Shown here: one piece after another, positions 7,577 through 16,411 of the stretch
How positions within the stretch are numbered: the first letter of the stretch is position 1
Layout of the letters: every line of letters starts with the position of its first letter
DNA from: Gramella jeungdoensis
GTDB lineage: Bacteria > Bacteroidota > Bacteroidia > Flavobacteriales > Flavobacteriaceae
Assembly: GCF_023805255.1 (NCBI RefSeq)
Contig: NZ_JAMSCK010000002.1
Span: 1-64,000, forward strand
Length of the DNA stretch: 64,000 nt
Reading direction: 5' to 3'
Notes under the pieces: model-generated
Told to the model about the DNA's origin: nothing
The model's database searches: none
What the model saw: the letters and a program-made list of their open reading frames with translations, nothing else
Made by a program: the position numbers and the translations under genes

Positions 7577-8158
7577 ATGAAACGGATATTACCTCTTTTA
7601 GTAATTTTAATAGTTAATATTAATGCTTATTCCCAGAAAGATAGTCTGTCATCGAATAGCCATCCTGAGAGGAATAAAGAGATTGCCCGCAATTTTTATC
7701 AGGACCTTTGGTTTACAGATAATACCGATAACTATATCGATTATGTTGCTGAGGAATATGTTGTTCATGATATAGGGGACCGAAAGGCAGTTACGGAACC
7801 TGCCATTGAGCAGAAAATAATAGCTGACCGCTTCTGGGATAATGGAACCTGGGATTCTAAAATCAATTACCAGATAGCTGAAGGAGATCTTGTGGCTACC
7901 CGTTGGGAGGCAACCTATAAACCTTCAACCTTTGTGGGAAAGATAATGTTTGATGCGGGTACAATTCCTATAATCAATGTTTTTAGGTTTAATGATGAAG
8001 GTAAGATTGTAGAGATATGGAATCATAGGCACGATATTGACACACCACAAACTATGAAATTCACTATCAAGGGATTATTGATTGGCTTATTAATAGCTCT
8101 GATCCCTACTATTATAGCTTTTCGCTTAAAAAGAAAATTAAAAGCACTTCAGAAATGA
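7577..8158 (+). CDS. exported SnoaL/NTF2-like protein with C-terminal membrane anchor
   Basis: A 193-aa protein with a signal peptide (1-19, ending NAYSQ). The NTF2-fold domain of SnoaL/ester-cyclase type (about 33-155) includes ARNFYQDLW, EEYVVHDIG, VATRWEATY and VFRFNDEGKIVEIWNHRH. A single hydrophobic helix near the C-terminus (GLLIGLLIALIPTIIAF) is followed by KRKLK. The domain is therefore predicted to sit in the periplasm, held to the inner membrane. Family members bind small hydrophobic ligands or are catalytically inert; no function can be assigned. It converges with the esterase gene, 4 bp between stops. Confidence 0.75.
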   Translation: MKRILPLLVILIVNINAYSQKDSLSSNSHPERNKEIARNFYQDLWFTDNTDNYIDYVAEEYVVHDIGDRKAVTEPAIEQKIIADRFWDNGTWDSKINYQIAEGDLVATRWEATYKPSTFVGKIMFDAGTIPIINVFRFNDEGKIVEIWNHRHDIDTPQTMKFTIKGLLIGLLIALIPTIIAFRLKRKLKALQK

Positions 8159-8162
8159 ACAA

Positions 8163-9044
8163 CTAGTTCATGTCTGAATCTAAAATTTTAGGTAATCCAT
8201 GAATGATTGCAGTAGGCCAAACAGCATAATGTTTTTTATTTTCAAAAATTTTAAAGTTAACATTCAGTCCTTCGTAATTTCGATCCCTTAGAATTTTGGA
8301 CATGCGCCTATTTGATTCAATTGTGGATTCAGAATCTCCGGTTCCAACAGCCAGGATTACATTTAAATCCAGTGTATCATTGTTGCCGGCATAATTATCT
8401 TCATACTCAAAGGCAATACCATTATGAAACCATTCATAAGGGGAGGAAACCAGTAAGTAGTTATTGAATAAATCAGGCCTGTTAAACATTAGATATGTCC
8501 CGAAAATACCGCCGCCAGACCATCCCATATATGTCCGGTCATTATTCACCTGATAATTATCTTCGACATAGGGAATTAATTCTTTGTCAATAAATTTGAG
8601 AAAGGCATCTGCTCCACCCCATTCAATTTCTGCTGCCCACGCCGGCCATCCGCCGGGTACCTGAGGATCAGAAACCGTAGAAAAATCCCGGGAACGTATT
8701 TGCATAATTCTCCCAAAATTTTGATCTCCCGGATATCCAATTCCAACAATAATAGCTGGAGATGTTGTACCGTCGATTACATTTGCGCGGCTTATTTCAA
8801 CTGCCGTCCCAAATCCAAATCTTGCATCGGTGATATAAACAACCGGGTACTCCCTGGTTTCATCGTATGATTCGGGTAGCGCAACAGATATTAAGAATGT
8901 ATCCTTGACCTCTTCTGAGTATAATTCAGTATTAATGGTCCAGGGTATGGTCGCATTTTTCTGCGCAAAGGTATTTGATGTTAGAATTAATTGAAGAGCA
9001 AAGACAATTATAACTTTGTGTTTAAAACTAAGTCCATTTTTCAT
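8163..9044 (-). CDS. exported esterase of the alpha/beta-hydrolase fold (esterase D/Fes-like)
   Basis: A 293-aa protein with a signal peptide (about 1-27, ending NTFAQ). The layout is that of PF00756 esterases: strand pair LISVALPESYD and YPVVYITDA, lid region, and nucleophile elbow MGWSGGG with Ser176. Candidate acidic residue lies in GTGDSEST and the candidate His in NKKHYAVWP near the C-terminus. Related proteins hydrolyse siderophore esters or carbohydrate acyl esters; substrate here is unknown. Divergent from the TPR lipoprotein gene, sharing a 166-bp intergenic region. Confidence 0.8.
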   Translation of the reverse strand: MKNGLSFKHKVIIVFALQLILTSNTFAQKNATIPWTINTELYSEEVKDTFLISVALPESYDETREYPVVYITDARFGFGTAVEISRANVIDGTTSPAIIVGIGYPGDQNFGRIMQIRSRDFSTVSDPQVPGGWPAWAAEIEWGGADAFLKFIDKELIPYVEDNYQVNNDRTYMGWSGGGIFGTYLMFNRPDLFNNYLLVSSPYEWFHNGIAFEYEDNYAGNNDTLDLNVILAVGTGDSESTIESNRRMSKILRDRNYEGLNVNFKIFENKKHYAVWPTAIIHGLPKILDSDMN

Positions 9045-9210
9045 AATTAAGCTATTGGCCGGTTAGTGTATCCCTAAAAATAAAAAAAATGTGAAAGAAC
9101 GCAGAACAATGTCGATCAGGGTGCAATATGTGGTATTTTAAATAACTGTAAGCCAGTTTTTTGAGTCTGGTGAACTAAAAGTATTAGGGGAAATTATCGT
9201 AACTTATAGA

Positions 9211-10893
9211 ATGAAATATTCTATAAATACACTACTCTATTTAGGGACTATTTGTTGTTTTTTACTTTCTTCCTGTAAAGACAACAACACGAGTCCTGAT
9301 TTATCATCCATAAATCTACAAAGAGGTGAGCTTAAGCTTTGCGGGAATGGTCAATTTGGAGAGGTCAATTTTTCTGAATTCTGTAGTTATGAAACAAGAG
9401 AAACCTTTAATCTTGCCATTTCTTTACTCCATTCCTTTGAATATTTAGAGGCAGAAAAAGCATTTGTGAAGCTTATAGATGAAGACCCGGAATGCGCAAT
9501 GGCATATTGGGGGGTAGCCATGAGCATTTATCACGGATTATGGGCTCCTCCCGATCAATCTGTTTTAGAAAAAGGGGCAAAACTTATTGCAATTGCCGAA
9601 AAGCTTCCCAAATCCAAAAAATCGGAGCAATATATAGAAGCTATAGGTGCTTTCTATAAAAACTGGGAGACATTAGACCATCAGACCCGAAAAGAAAAGT
9701 ATGCTCAAAAAATGTTGGAAATGTATCAGAAAAATAAAAATGATACAGAAGTCGCTGTTTTTTATGCTCTGGCTTTAAGAGCTTCCGCTTTACCTTCAGA
9801 TAACTCTTTGTCAAAACAACGCGAAGCTGGAAAAATACTGGAAGAGTTGTTTAAGGAAGAACCCAACCATCCGGGAATTGCCCATTATATAATACATTCC
9901 TATGATTATCCAGAATTAGCACCACTGGGATTAAGCACAGCGAGGCGATATGCAGATATTGCTCCAAATTCAGCCCATGCGCAGCATATGCCGTCGCATA
10001 TATTTACCCGTTTAGGCCTTTGGGATGAATCTATTAGTACAAATCTTAAATCAGTTGAATCTGCAATTTGTTATGCAGAAAGTATTGCTCCCGGTGCTCA
10101 TTGGGATGAAGAAGTACACGCTATGGGATATTTAGTGTATGCGTATTTGCAGATAGGAAATAATAAACTTGCTTACCAGCAATATGACTATCTCAAAACT
10201 TTTAAAGAAGTATTCCCTGCAAACTTTAAAATTGCCTACACCGCCGCAGCTATTCCTTCGCGTTTGGCAGTTGAAAATAAAAATTGGGAAGAAGCGGCCA
10301 ATCTTGAGTTACCACAAAAATTAGAGATCGAATGGGCAGATTTTCCGTGGCAATCGTCGCTATTACATTTTGCAAAGGCATTAGGGTATATTCACTTAGA
10401 TAAATTAGATTTTGCTCAAAAAGAACTGGACATTTTGTATTCTTCCAAACAGAAACTGGAGAATATAAAAGATAGTTATAAAGCAAACCAGGTTGCTATT
10501 CAAATTAAAACCATTGAAGCCTGGATACAATTAAAAAAAGGTAATACTGACACCGCTTTATCACTAATGATTTCTGCGGCAGAAATGGAAAGTAAAACTT
10601 CCAAACATCCTGTGACACCAGGCGAGATATTACCTGCAGATGAACTTTTAGCTGATATGCTTCTCACCCTGAACCAACCAGAAAAGGCTTTAAAGATATA
10701 TGAACTCAATTTGGAAAGACGTCCTAATAGGTTCAATGGACTTTATGGTGCGGCAACCGCTGCAAAGAAATCTGGTGATTTAGAAAAAGCCAGATTCTAT
10801 TTTGAAAAATTAATTACCCAGACTGAAAAATATAATTCTGAAAGAGTTGAAATCAAAGAGGCAAAAGAATTTCTGGAGCATAATTTCGTATAA
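9211..10893 (+). CDS. TPR-repeat lipoprotein
   Basis: A 560-aa protein with a lipoprotein signal (lipobox LLSSC, Cys22). Several degenerate tetratricopeptide repeats follow, for example LLHSFEYLEAEKAFVKLIDEDPECAMAYW written in parts as SLLHSFEYLEAEKAF and LIDEDPECAMAYWG, and near the C-terminus LNQPEKALKIYELNLERRPN and KKSGDLEKARFYFEKL. A conserved central block has HYIIHSYDYPE and HAQHMPSHIFTRLG, rich in histidine. Its stop is one base before the ATG of the SCO1-like gene, so the two are probably translationally coupled. This suggests a role alongside copper or thiol handling, by inference only. Confidence 0.8.
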   Translation: MKYSINTLLYLGTICCFLLSSCKDNNTSPDLSSINLQRGELKLCGNGQFGEVNFSEFCSYETRETFNLAISLLHSFEYLEAEKAFVKLIDEDPECAMAYWGVAMSIYHGLWAPPDQSVLEKGAKLIAIAEKLPKSKKSEQYIEAIGAFYKNWETLDHQTRKEKYAQKMLEMYQKNKNDTEVAVFYALALRASALPSDNSLSKQREAGKILEELFKEEPNHPGIAHYIIHSYDYPELAPLGLSTARRYADIAPNSAHAQHMPSHIFTRLGLWDESISTNLKSVESAICYAESIAPGAHWDEEVHAMGYLVYAYLQIGNNKLAYQQYDYLKTFKEVFPANFKIAYTAAAIPSRLAVENKNWEEAANLELPQKLEIEWADFPWQSSLLHFAKALGYIHLDKLDFAQKELDILYSSKQKLENIKDSYKANQVAIQIKTIEAWIQLKKGNTDTALSLMISAAEMESKTSKHPVTPGEILPADELLADMLLTLNQPEKALKIYELNLERRPNRFNGLYGAATAAKKSGDLEKARFYFEKLITQTEKYNSERVEIKEAKEFLEHNFV

Positions 10894-10894
10894 G

Positions 10895-11536
10895 ATGAAA
10901 ATCAGTAAAGCATATTTTTTCATTCTATTAATGATCATTTATTTTTCCCTGTCTTGTGATCAATCTTTAAACAAAGAACTTCCTGTTTATAATCCATCTG
11001 ATTTTAATCCGGAACTGGTTGATATTAGTTTACAAAACAAAAAGGAGGACCATACAGTTTTGGATTTTGAATTGATAAATCAAAACGGAGAATTAATAAC
11101 TCAAGATCATTATAAAGACAAAATTTATATAGTTGATTTCTTTTTTACAAGTTGTCCAAGTATTTGCCCAATAATGACTACTAACATGGCTAAACTTCAA
11201 AACAAATTTTACAATGAGAATGATGTCATGTTTTTATCAATATCGGTAACACCTAATATGGATAGCATCCCTGTATTAAAGAAATACGCGATCGAACAAG
11301 GTGTAATAGATTCAAAATGGAATATCACCACCGGAAACAAAAAACATATTTATGAACTGGCCAGGAAAAGTTATTTTGCCGCTGTAGATCAGGGAGATGG
11401 TGGGGTTCAGGATTTTATTCACACTCCATACTTTATACTGGTAGATAAGAAAAAACGAATACGTGGAGTTTATGATGGTACGAAAGATATAGAAGTAGAA
11501 CGACTTGAAAGGGATATTAAAATTTTGACTAACTAA
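10895..11536 (+). CDS. SCO1/SenC/PrrC-family copper-binding lipoprotein
   Basis: A 213-aa protein with lipobox Cys21 (FSLSC). The thioredoxin-like SCO domain spans about residues 50-205. The copper site is complete: C87-x3-C91 in FTSCPSICP and His176 in DFIHTPYF. SCO proteins deliver copper to CuA-type oxidases or reductases or act as thiol-redox proteins. The frame opens upstream at 10847 inside the TPR gene, but the ATG at 10895 starts an ideal lipoprotein signal. No oxidase genes are nearby, so the copper client is unknown. Confidence 0.88.
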   Translation: MKISKAYFFILLMIIYFSLSCDQSLNKELPVYNPSDFNPELVDISLQNKKEDHTVLDFELINQNGELITQDHYKDKIYIVDFFFTSCPSICPIMTTNMAKLQNKFYNENDVMFLSISVTPNMDSIPVLKKYAIEQGVIDSKWNITTGNKKHIYELARKSYFAAVDQGDGGVQDFIHTPYFILVDKKKRIRGVYDGTKDIEVERLERDIKILTN

Positions 11537-11540
11537 TTTG

Positions 11541-11645
11541 AAGCTAGCGGGCACAACAATGGTTCTTCGCAAACAGGCGGCACCGTTAGAAAGAAAATAA
11601 TTATCTTCACGCAACAAACCAGGTCTAAGCCAACATCCCCACAAT
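11541..11645 (+). repeat. intergenic element IGE copy 8 (near-consensus)
   Basis: CGCAAACAGGCGGCACCGTT (11569-11588), then AGAAAGAAAATAATTATCTT, then CAACAAACCAGGTCTAAGCC and AACATCCCC. All sections of the element are present. Confidence 0.8.
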
Positions 11646-11678
11646 AATGCTTTCTCGCAAACATTGAGGGGAATTAAA

Positions 11679-12656
11679 ATGAAGACAAAAATCCAAATAT
11701 TGATTATTTTTCTTCTGACTTCCTGTATGTCAACGGGAGAGAAAAACAGGGGTGCTTTAATATCACCTTCCAGTATAACTTTGAAAGAAGAACAAAGCAG
11801 CCTCATCAGGCCTTTATTCCACAAAGAAAATAATGATCTTAAGTTTTCTAAGTCAGTACTGAAAAAGGAACCTTCCAGCAATGAGTATTATGATCGTAAA
11901 TCTAAAGTAGATTCCATCAACAATTTAATCGAGATTTCAATAGAAACTTCCAAATATGTTACGAAAACAAATATTGAACTCAGCGGTTCATTGATAGGAT
12001 GGAATAATAAAATTCTAGTAGAAACCAGCAAAGATTTGGCCTTCATTGCCTGGATAAGTGAGCCATTTTCTAATTCCAATCCTGGACCAAATGAGATGAA
12101 TCCAAATCATCGTTTTGAATTACATCTCAAGATCATTGACCTGCCAAAGGATGAAGTTGTATTCAATGACATGATCTATTCTACTGATTGTTGCATTGAC
12201 CGACTTAGTATGAAGTACAACCATATCAATAATAGCATTCTGTTTGCATACAATGATTTCAGTAAGCCAGACAGTGAATATTTAATGTACGGATTCATTG
12301 AACTCGCAGATAATGTCCCAAAGAGGAAAGAGTTAAATCCAAAAGAAATTATACTCCAGGATAAATCAGAAAAAAGATGGCCCAAGTTTGTGAAGAATAA
12401 CAATGATGTATTCCTATACCATACTTCGGGAGACAAGTGGAGTTTCTTTGAATATACGGGCATGCAACAAATTGGGATTTCAAGAATTGACAGGAATAAT
12501 CATGTGACAGACTATAGGATTATAGCTGATTCATTGCCGATCAATGAAGAACTTTTACTAATAGATGACACCTTGTTCTACAGAGTGGAAAACACCAGGC
12601 GATATGATGAAATGCTTATAAAAAAAATAGCAACTAAAGACCTGGTACAATATTGA
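11679..12656 (+). CDS. lipoprotein, unknown function
   Basis: A 325-aa protein with a lipoprotein signal (MKTKIQILIIFLLTSC). I recognise no family. After a polar linker (about 20-90) the protein alternates short strands: IEISIETSKYV, LAFIAWISEP, ELHLKIIDLPKDEVVFND, NSILFAYNDF. These could form a beta-propeller or sandwich. The ATG at 11679 follows GAGGGGAATTAAA, a good ribosome-binding stretch; a TTG five codons upstream is less likely. Confidence 0.6.
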   Translation: MKTKIQILIIFLLTSCMSTGEKNRGALISPSSITLKEEQSSLIRPLFHKENNDLKFSKSVLKKEPSSNEYYDRKSKVDSINNLIEISIETSKYVTKTNIELSGSLIGWNNKILVETSKDLAFIAWISEPFSNSNPGPNEMNPNHRFELHLKIIDLPKDEVVFNDMIYSTDCCIDRLSMKYNHINNSILFAYNDFSKPDSEYLMYGFIELADNVPKRKELNPKEIILQDKSEKRWPKFVKNNNDVFLYHTSGDKWSFFEYTGMQQIGISRIDRNNHVTDYRIIADSLPINEELLLIDDTLFYRVENTRRYDEMLIKKIATKDLVQY

Positions 12657-12669
12657 TACCACCTCCAGC

Positions 12670-12707
12670 AATGTTTAACTTAAACAGTCATTACCCTTAG
12701 AATAAAA
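12670..12707 (+). repeat. truncated intergenic element IGE copy, 5' half
   Basis: AATGTTTAACTTAAACAGTC followed by ATTACCCTTAGAATAAAA matches the 5' half of copy 9 (AACTCAAACAGCCGATGACC...). It stops exactly at the next gene's ATG. Confidence 0.4.
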
Positions 12708-13169
12708 ATGATGGAAATTAAACCACTTCAGGGAATAGGAATGATCAAATTTGGAATGACCGAAAAGGAACTCAAGGAGGTGCTGGGAGATCCTACCAAC
12801 AGGAAGTCAACTTTATTTCCAGCTAACAATTCTGAAAGTATTGATCTGGAGTACGCGCATCTTGGACTGCAGTTTCATTTAACGACAGAGAACAACTTAA
12901 GGCTCGAATCTATAAGATTTAATAATCCGGACCACAGCTTATTTGGTGAGTATCCAATAGGACAGGAAGCTTCATTCCTGAACAAGGAGTGTATAAAACG
13001 AAATCTGCCAGACCTACAATTGGAATATGAGTATATTCAACCGGGGAAAGATGTCTATTATTCTGAAGAAAAGGGAGTTTTAATTTATAGTGAAGGAGGT
13101 GTAATTACATCCATAGTATTGTTTCCCCAGTACGACGCGAGTGGAGAAAACATTATCTGGCCGGGTTAA
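12708..13169 (+). CDS. small soluble protein, unknown function
   Basis: A 153-aa protein without signal peptide. The N-terminus GMIKFGMTEKELKEVLGDP resembles the Gly-Met-x-(6)-LG-x-P signature of small BLIP/SmpA-like or immunity-type folds. The remaining strands (IDLEYAHLGLQFHL, LRLESIRFNNP, GVLIYSEGGVITSIVLFP) fit such an alpha/beta fold. Two ATG codons are adjacent (12708, 12711). It follows the lipoprotein gene after only 51 bp, so the two may be co-transcribed. Confidence 0.55.
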   Translation: MMEIKPLQGIGMIKFGMTEKELKEVLGDPTNRKSTLFPANNSESIDLEYAHLGLQFHLTTENNLRLESIRFNNPDHSLFGEYPIGQEASFLNKECIKRNLPDLQLEYEYIQPGKDVYYSEEKGVLIYSEGGVITSIVLFPQYDASGENIIWPG

Positions 13170-13182
13170 ATTATTGGTTTTA

Positions 13183-13270
13183 GCAATGGATAACTCAAAC
13201 AGCCGATGACCTTAAAAAGAAAATAATTAAATTCACAAACAAGTTGGGTCCAAGCAGGCATCCGGATAAC
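13183..13270 (+). repeat. intergenic element IGE copy 9
   Basis: GATAACTCAAACAGCCGATG, then ACCTTAAAAAGAAAATAATT, then AAATTCACAAACAAGTTGGG and TCCAAGCAGGCATCC. Full length but diverged in the middle. Confidence 0.7.
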
Positions 13271-13330
13271 TATTGATACCCTGGGATTAATATTCTAAAT
13301 ACGACTATTAAATCAAATAAATATTTACTT

Positions 13331-13804
13331 ATGAAAAACGCTACTTTAGTATTTCTATCGCTATTTTTTATAATTGGCTGTTCTGAAAATAAAAAAGAAC
13401 AAAAAAGTGAGACAGAAATAAAAAAAGAAGTTTTAGCTGCTTTTAATTCGATGTATGATACTTACGCTAAAGGAACTGATGAGTATTTCCAATATTATGA
13501 AGAGGATTTTATAAGAGTTGTTCCTTCAGGTAAAATTACCAGCGGAATTGAAAAGCCGAAGAAGGAATGGAATGAATATTTAAAAGGACATTCCTTATAC
13601 ATTGAAAGTTACAGTGAACCTGAATTGGTGATCAGTGAAGACCAGGTGATCACCATTGGAGATTTTGTAGAGTATTTTATAGATAAGGAAACGAATGACA
13701 GTACATACAACCGTGGAGTCTATATAGCTGCCTGGGAAGAGCAGGAGGACGGATCCTGGAAAATAAGTATGGATACCTGGCATGCCGGACTGGATCAGGA
13801 ATGA
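13331..13804 (+). CDS. NTF2/SnoaL-like lipoprotein (DUF4440-like)
   Basis: A 157-aa protein with lipobox Cys17 (FFIIGC). The rest is one NTF2-fold domain: helix KKEVLAAFNSMYDTYA, YYEEDFIRVVPSG, strand ISEDQVITIGDFVEYF and C-terminal WKISMDTWHAG. Proteins of this kind are abundant in Bacteroidota, mostly of unknown function. The residues that form a catalytic Asp/His pair in ketosteroid isomerases are not obvious. Confidence 0.75.
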   Translation: MKNATLVFLSLFFIIGCSENKKEQKSETEIKKEVLAAFNSMYDTYAKGTDEYFQYYEEDFIRVVPSGKITSGIEKPKKEWNEYLKGHSLYIESYSEPELVISEDQVITIGDFVEYFIDKETNDSTYNRGVYIAAWEEQEDGSWKISMDTWHAGLDQE

Positions 13805-13890
13805 TTCCGGTAATATACGTGCCTGTACCAGGCCTTCTATAACCGTGACCGTTAGCAACAGGGATAAAACAGATAACTAAAAAAACCGAA

Positions 13891-14121
13891 ATGGAAAATA
13901 TTTCAGCAATAACGGCACTAATAGCTGTTTCAATTTTTTTAATAAGCTTTTTTATTTATTGGAGGATTATGCGGTATTATAGCAGGAAAGAATTGGGTGA
14001 AAAGATGTATAAACAATGGAATGCAAGACTCTATTTTTGGCAGGGCGCGGTATTCACCAGTACTGGAGTGACATTTCTAATAATATTTATTTTAAAATGG
14101 ACCAATGTTCTGACTTTTTAG
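13891..14121 (+). CDS. small two-helix membrane protein
   Basis: A 76-aa protein with two hydrophobic helices (ITALIAVSIFLISFFIYW and AVFTSTGVTFLIIFILKW) joined by a basic loop (RIMRYYSRKELGEKMYKQ). No family recognised. Its lone position, plausible start context (ACCGAA-ATG) and typical hydrophobic pattern suggest it is real. Confidence 0.5.
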   Translation: MENISAITALIAVSIFLISFFIYWRIMRYYSRKELGEKMYKQWNARLYFWQGAVFTSTGVTFLIIFILKWTNVLTF

Positions 14122-14263
14122 AAGTTAAAGACAACTAAAATTAATTGGATTCAATCAACCTTCGGAAGTGACTTCAGATATACCACGTCTGGATCATAAC
14201 CTATGCAGGTTCCTGAAAGCTTTAATTTGTACTTAACCCTAAACCTTAGCCATAATTCTTAAA

Positions 14264-14755
14264 ATGATAATTAGCTTCTTAATTTTAGCCGGAATAATTT
14301 TGACATTAATTCTTTACCTGTTCATTTCCAGAAATAGAAGTCTGAAAAAAATAAAAAATGAAACCGATGAAATTCTCTTAGCCCATAAGAATATTGGTTT
14401 TCCCGAAATTGAGAAGACCATCCAACTTAAAATAATGACCACTGGAGACCTCACTCCTATAGCAGAACTAATCCCTGCGTACAGAAATAGAGATGCTCCT
14501 TTAAAATTGCTAAAACATTATATAACTATTTCGAAAAAGGAACTTGCCGAACATTTAAAGGAATCGGGCTTTATTGAAAAACAAAAAATTGAGAACGCTC
14601 CGGGTGCTAAACATGACGGTATCTGGTTGCAGGGAAACAGGATCATAGAACAGGAAAAAGGATATGTACACCGAAGCTGGGACGTTAAAAATGAAGACCA
14701 GGCCGCAGAAATTTATTGCGATTTATTGTGGCAGAAAATAAAATCCAACTACTAA
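14264..14755 (+). CDS. membrane-anchored protein, unknown function
   Basis: A 163-aa protein with one N-terminal transmembrane helix (ISFLILAGIILTLILYLFI, about 2-20) followed by basic residues. The soluble domain is predicted to be cytoplasmic by the positive-inside rule. It has a helical ASC-like stretch (LKLLKHYITISKKELAEHLKE) and a C-terminal part GIWLQGNRIIEQEKGYVHRSWD. No known family. Confidence 0.55.
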   Translation: MIISFLILAGIILTLILYLFISRNRSLKKIKNETDEILLAHKNIGFPEIEKTIQLKIMTTGDLTPIAELIPAYRNRDAPLKLLKHYITISKKELAEHLKESGFIEKQKIENAPGAKHDGIWLQGNRIIEQEKGYVHRSWDVKNEDQAAEIYCDLLWQKIKSNY

Positions 14756-14802
14756 GACAACAAGGGACTAACAGATAGTCTCTGGCGAAAGATGAATGGA
14801 AT

Positions 14803-14880
14803 CCAACAAGGTGTTATTAAACAGGTGAGACCGTTAGAAATAAAATAATTAACTTCGTCTGCAAACATGCCTTTAATCTG
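14803..14880 (+). repeat. intergenic element IGE copy 10
   Basis: AACAGGTGAGACCGTTAGAA (14819-14838) runs into ATAAAATAATTAACTTCGTC. The ATG at 14867 sits inside the 3' part of the element. Confidence 0.65.
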
Positions 14881-14896
14881 GTATTCTCTACAGTTG

Positions 14897-15190
14897 ATGA
14901 GGTTATATTTAAAGAACAAGCTTATACCTGTACTGATCAAAAAGTTTAACTTTTTGATTTTGATGCTTTTACTTTGCGCCTGCCAGGAAAAGCCAGTCAA
15001 TGATAAGGTCGGCTATCAACGGGTGCTGGATGCCGTCTTTTCAGAAACGGGAATCACTCCGCAACTGGAAAGAATGGTGGCTTACGAAATTATTGGAGAT
15101 ATGAATTTTAATAGAGCCGTTGAATTGAACAGGATCTTTATTAAGAAGGAAGAATATCTGGCTACAGGTAAACAATTTCAGCAAAAATAA
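14897..15190 (+). CDS. small lipoprotein, unknown function
   Basis: About 97 aa. A hydrophobic signal ends in LLLCAC (lipobox Cys near residue 28). The mature part is about 68 residues with a helical stretch (GYQRVLDAVFSETG). The frame is open from an ATG at 14867, but that codon lies within the IGE, so the ATG at 14897 is preferred. It heads a likely four-gene operon, with 19 bp to the next gene. Confidence 0.55.
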   Translation: MRLYLKNKLIPVLIKKFNFLILMLLLCACQEKPVNDKVGYQRVLDAVFSETGITPQLERMVAYEIIGDMNFNRAVELNRIFIKKEEYLATGKQFQQK

Positions 15191-15209
15191 ACGGAGAAAT
15201 AAATTAGAA

Positions 15210-15929
15210 ATGAGAAAGATTTTTACAATTCTATTATTGGCGGTAGCCGCTCAGATAAATGCTCAGAGCTTTGAGGGAACCTTAACCTACACGGTGGATT
15301 TTGAACTTAGTGAAAAGATGCTTGATATGGGGCTCACCAGGGAAATGATGAAATCCCGAATGGAAGCTGAAGGCACCTGGGCAGATACTGTAAGCACCTC
15401 CTATAAGGACGGATTTTACAGGCAGCTTAATCTTTCTCCTGAAAGATCCTGGCTTGTTTACAGACCCGATGATAAAAAACTATACACTTTCCAGGAAAAG
15501 GAGGTTTCAGATATTTGTATAGTGACCGACACATCCATAGACCAGGAATACGAAATGACAGGAGAAATGCCAACTCTTACCTTACTGGATACTATAGTGG
15601 AGTATAAAGATTATACATTGGAAACAGTTAAAGTAGAATGGAAATCTGGCACCTATTATTACCTTTTTGACAAAGAACATTTTAAAGTTGATCCCGAAAA
15701 TTTCAGGGGCCATATCTATGATGCCTTCTATGACTTTCTCAAAATTTCCGGATCTCTGCCGATTAGGATCGTAAAGGAAGCAGGCGGTATGATGAGTGTC
15801 AACATGGATCTGGTTGATGCCTCAGAAAGTGAGATAGATGAATCAATATTTGAAATTCCTGAACTTATAGAAGATGAAGAATTAAATTCCTTAAGTATGG
15901 GTACAGGAAAAATGATGAGAGTCAAATAA
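15210..15929 (+). CDS. exported protein, DUF4412-like
   Basis: A 239-aa protein with signal peptide (1-18, ending QINAQ). The mature protein begins SFEGTLTYTVDFELS, a start shared by Bacteroidota DUF4412/GLPGLI-type periplasmic proteins. It continues with beta-rich segments (KDGFYRQLNLSPERSWLVYRPDDKKLYTF as successive strands; WKSGTYYYLFDKEHF; SLPIRIVKEAGGMMSVNMDLV). Function unknown. Second gene of the 14897-16905 operon. Confidence 0.65.
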   Translation: MRKIFTILLLAVAAQINAQSFEGTLTYTVDFELSEKMLDMGLTREMMKSRMEAEGTWADTVSTSYKDGFYRQLNLSPERSWLVYRPDDKKLYTFQEKEVSDICIVTDTSIDQEYEMTGEMPTLTLLDTIVEYKDYTLETVKVEWKSGTYYYLFDKEHFKVDPENFRGHIYDAFYDFLKISGSLPIRIVKEAGGMMSVNMDLVDASESEIDESIFEIPELIEDEELNSLSMGTGKMMRVK

Positions 15930-15943
15930 CTGTTACTACTTAA

Positions 15944-16411
15944 ATGGAAGAAATAAAAGCAGTATTAAGTTCTATCTCTTTCTGGTTCTATGAAAAGTAC
16001 CGGCTAAGGAAATTCCAGGGGGTCTCCAGACCCGGGCATATTGAAGACAGCAAAAGAAATGAGGAGTTTTACCGGAAACTTGAAAAACATATGCTTCCGT
16101 TTCTGGAGAAAAGGAACTTTTCTAAACTCAAAAAGAGAATATTCATCTGTGAAAAACCCCGGTCGGTCTCTTATATCCATTTCGCCCTTAACAATCAACT
16201 GAATGGGTTAGTAGTGGACTATGGTGATATTTTCCTAGAAAATAAAACCAGGCAGGAGCTCTTAGATCGAATTAAATATGACTCCGGAAGCAAAAGATTA
16301 AAACCAGATTTCTGGAAATACGATTATAATTATCCGGTTAGAAAGACAAAAAGATTTGATGAAGCTCTTATAAAGGAAATTGAAGAGTTGATTAAAGAGA
16401 AGATCGAATGA
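15944..16411 (+). CDS. soluble protein, unknown function
   Basis: A 155-aa basic protein with no signal peptide. It is rich in Lys, Arg and aromatic residues (WFYEKYRLRKFQGVSRPG, LEKRNFSKLKKRIFICEKP) and ends in a charged helix (EALIKEIEELIKEKIE). No family recognised. It starts 14 bp after the preceding gene, and its stop overlaps the next start by 4 bp (ATGA), showing an operon. Confidence 0.6.
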   Translation: MEEIKAVLSSISFWFYEKYRLRKFQGVSRPGHIEDSKRNEEFYRKLEKHMLPFLEKRNFSKLKKRIFICEKPRSVSYIHFALNNQLNGLVVDYGDIFLENKTRQELLDRIKYDSGSKRLKPDFWKYDYNYPVRKTKRFDEALIKEIEELIKEKIE

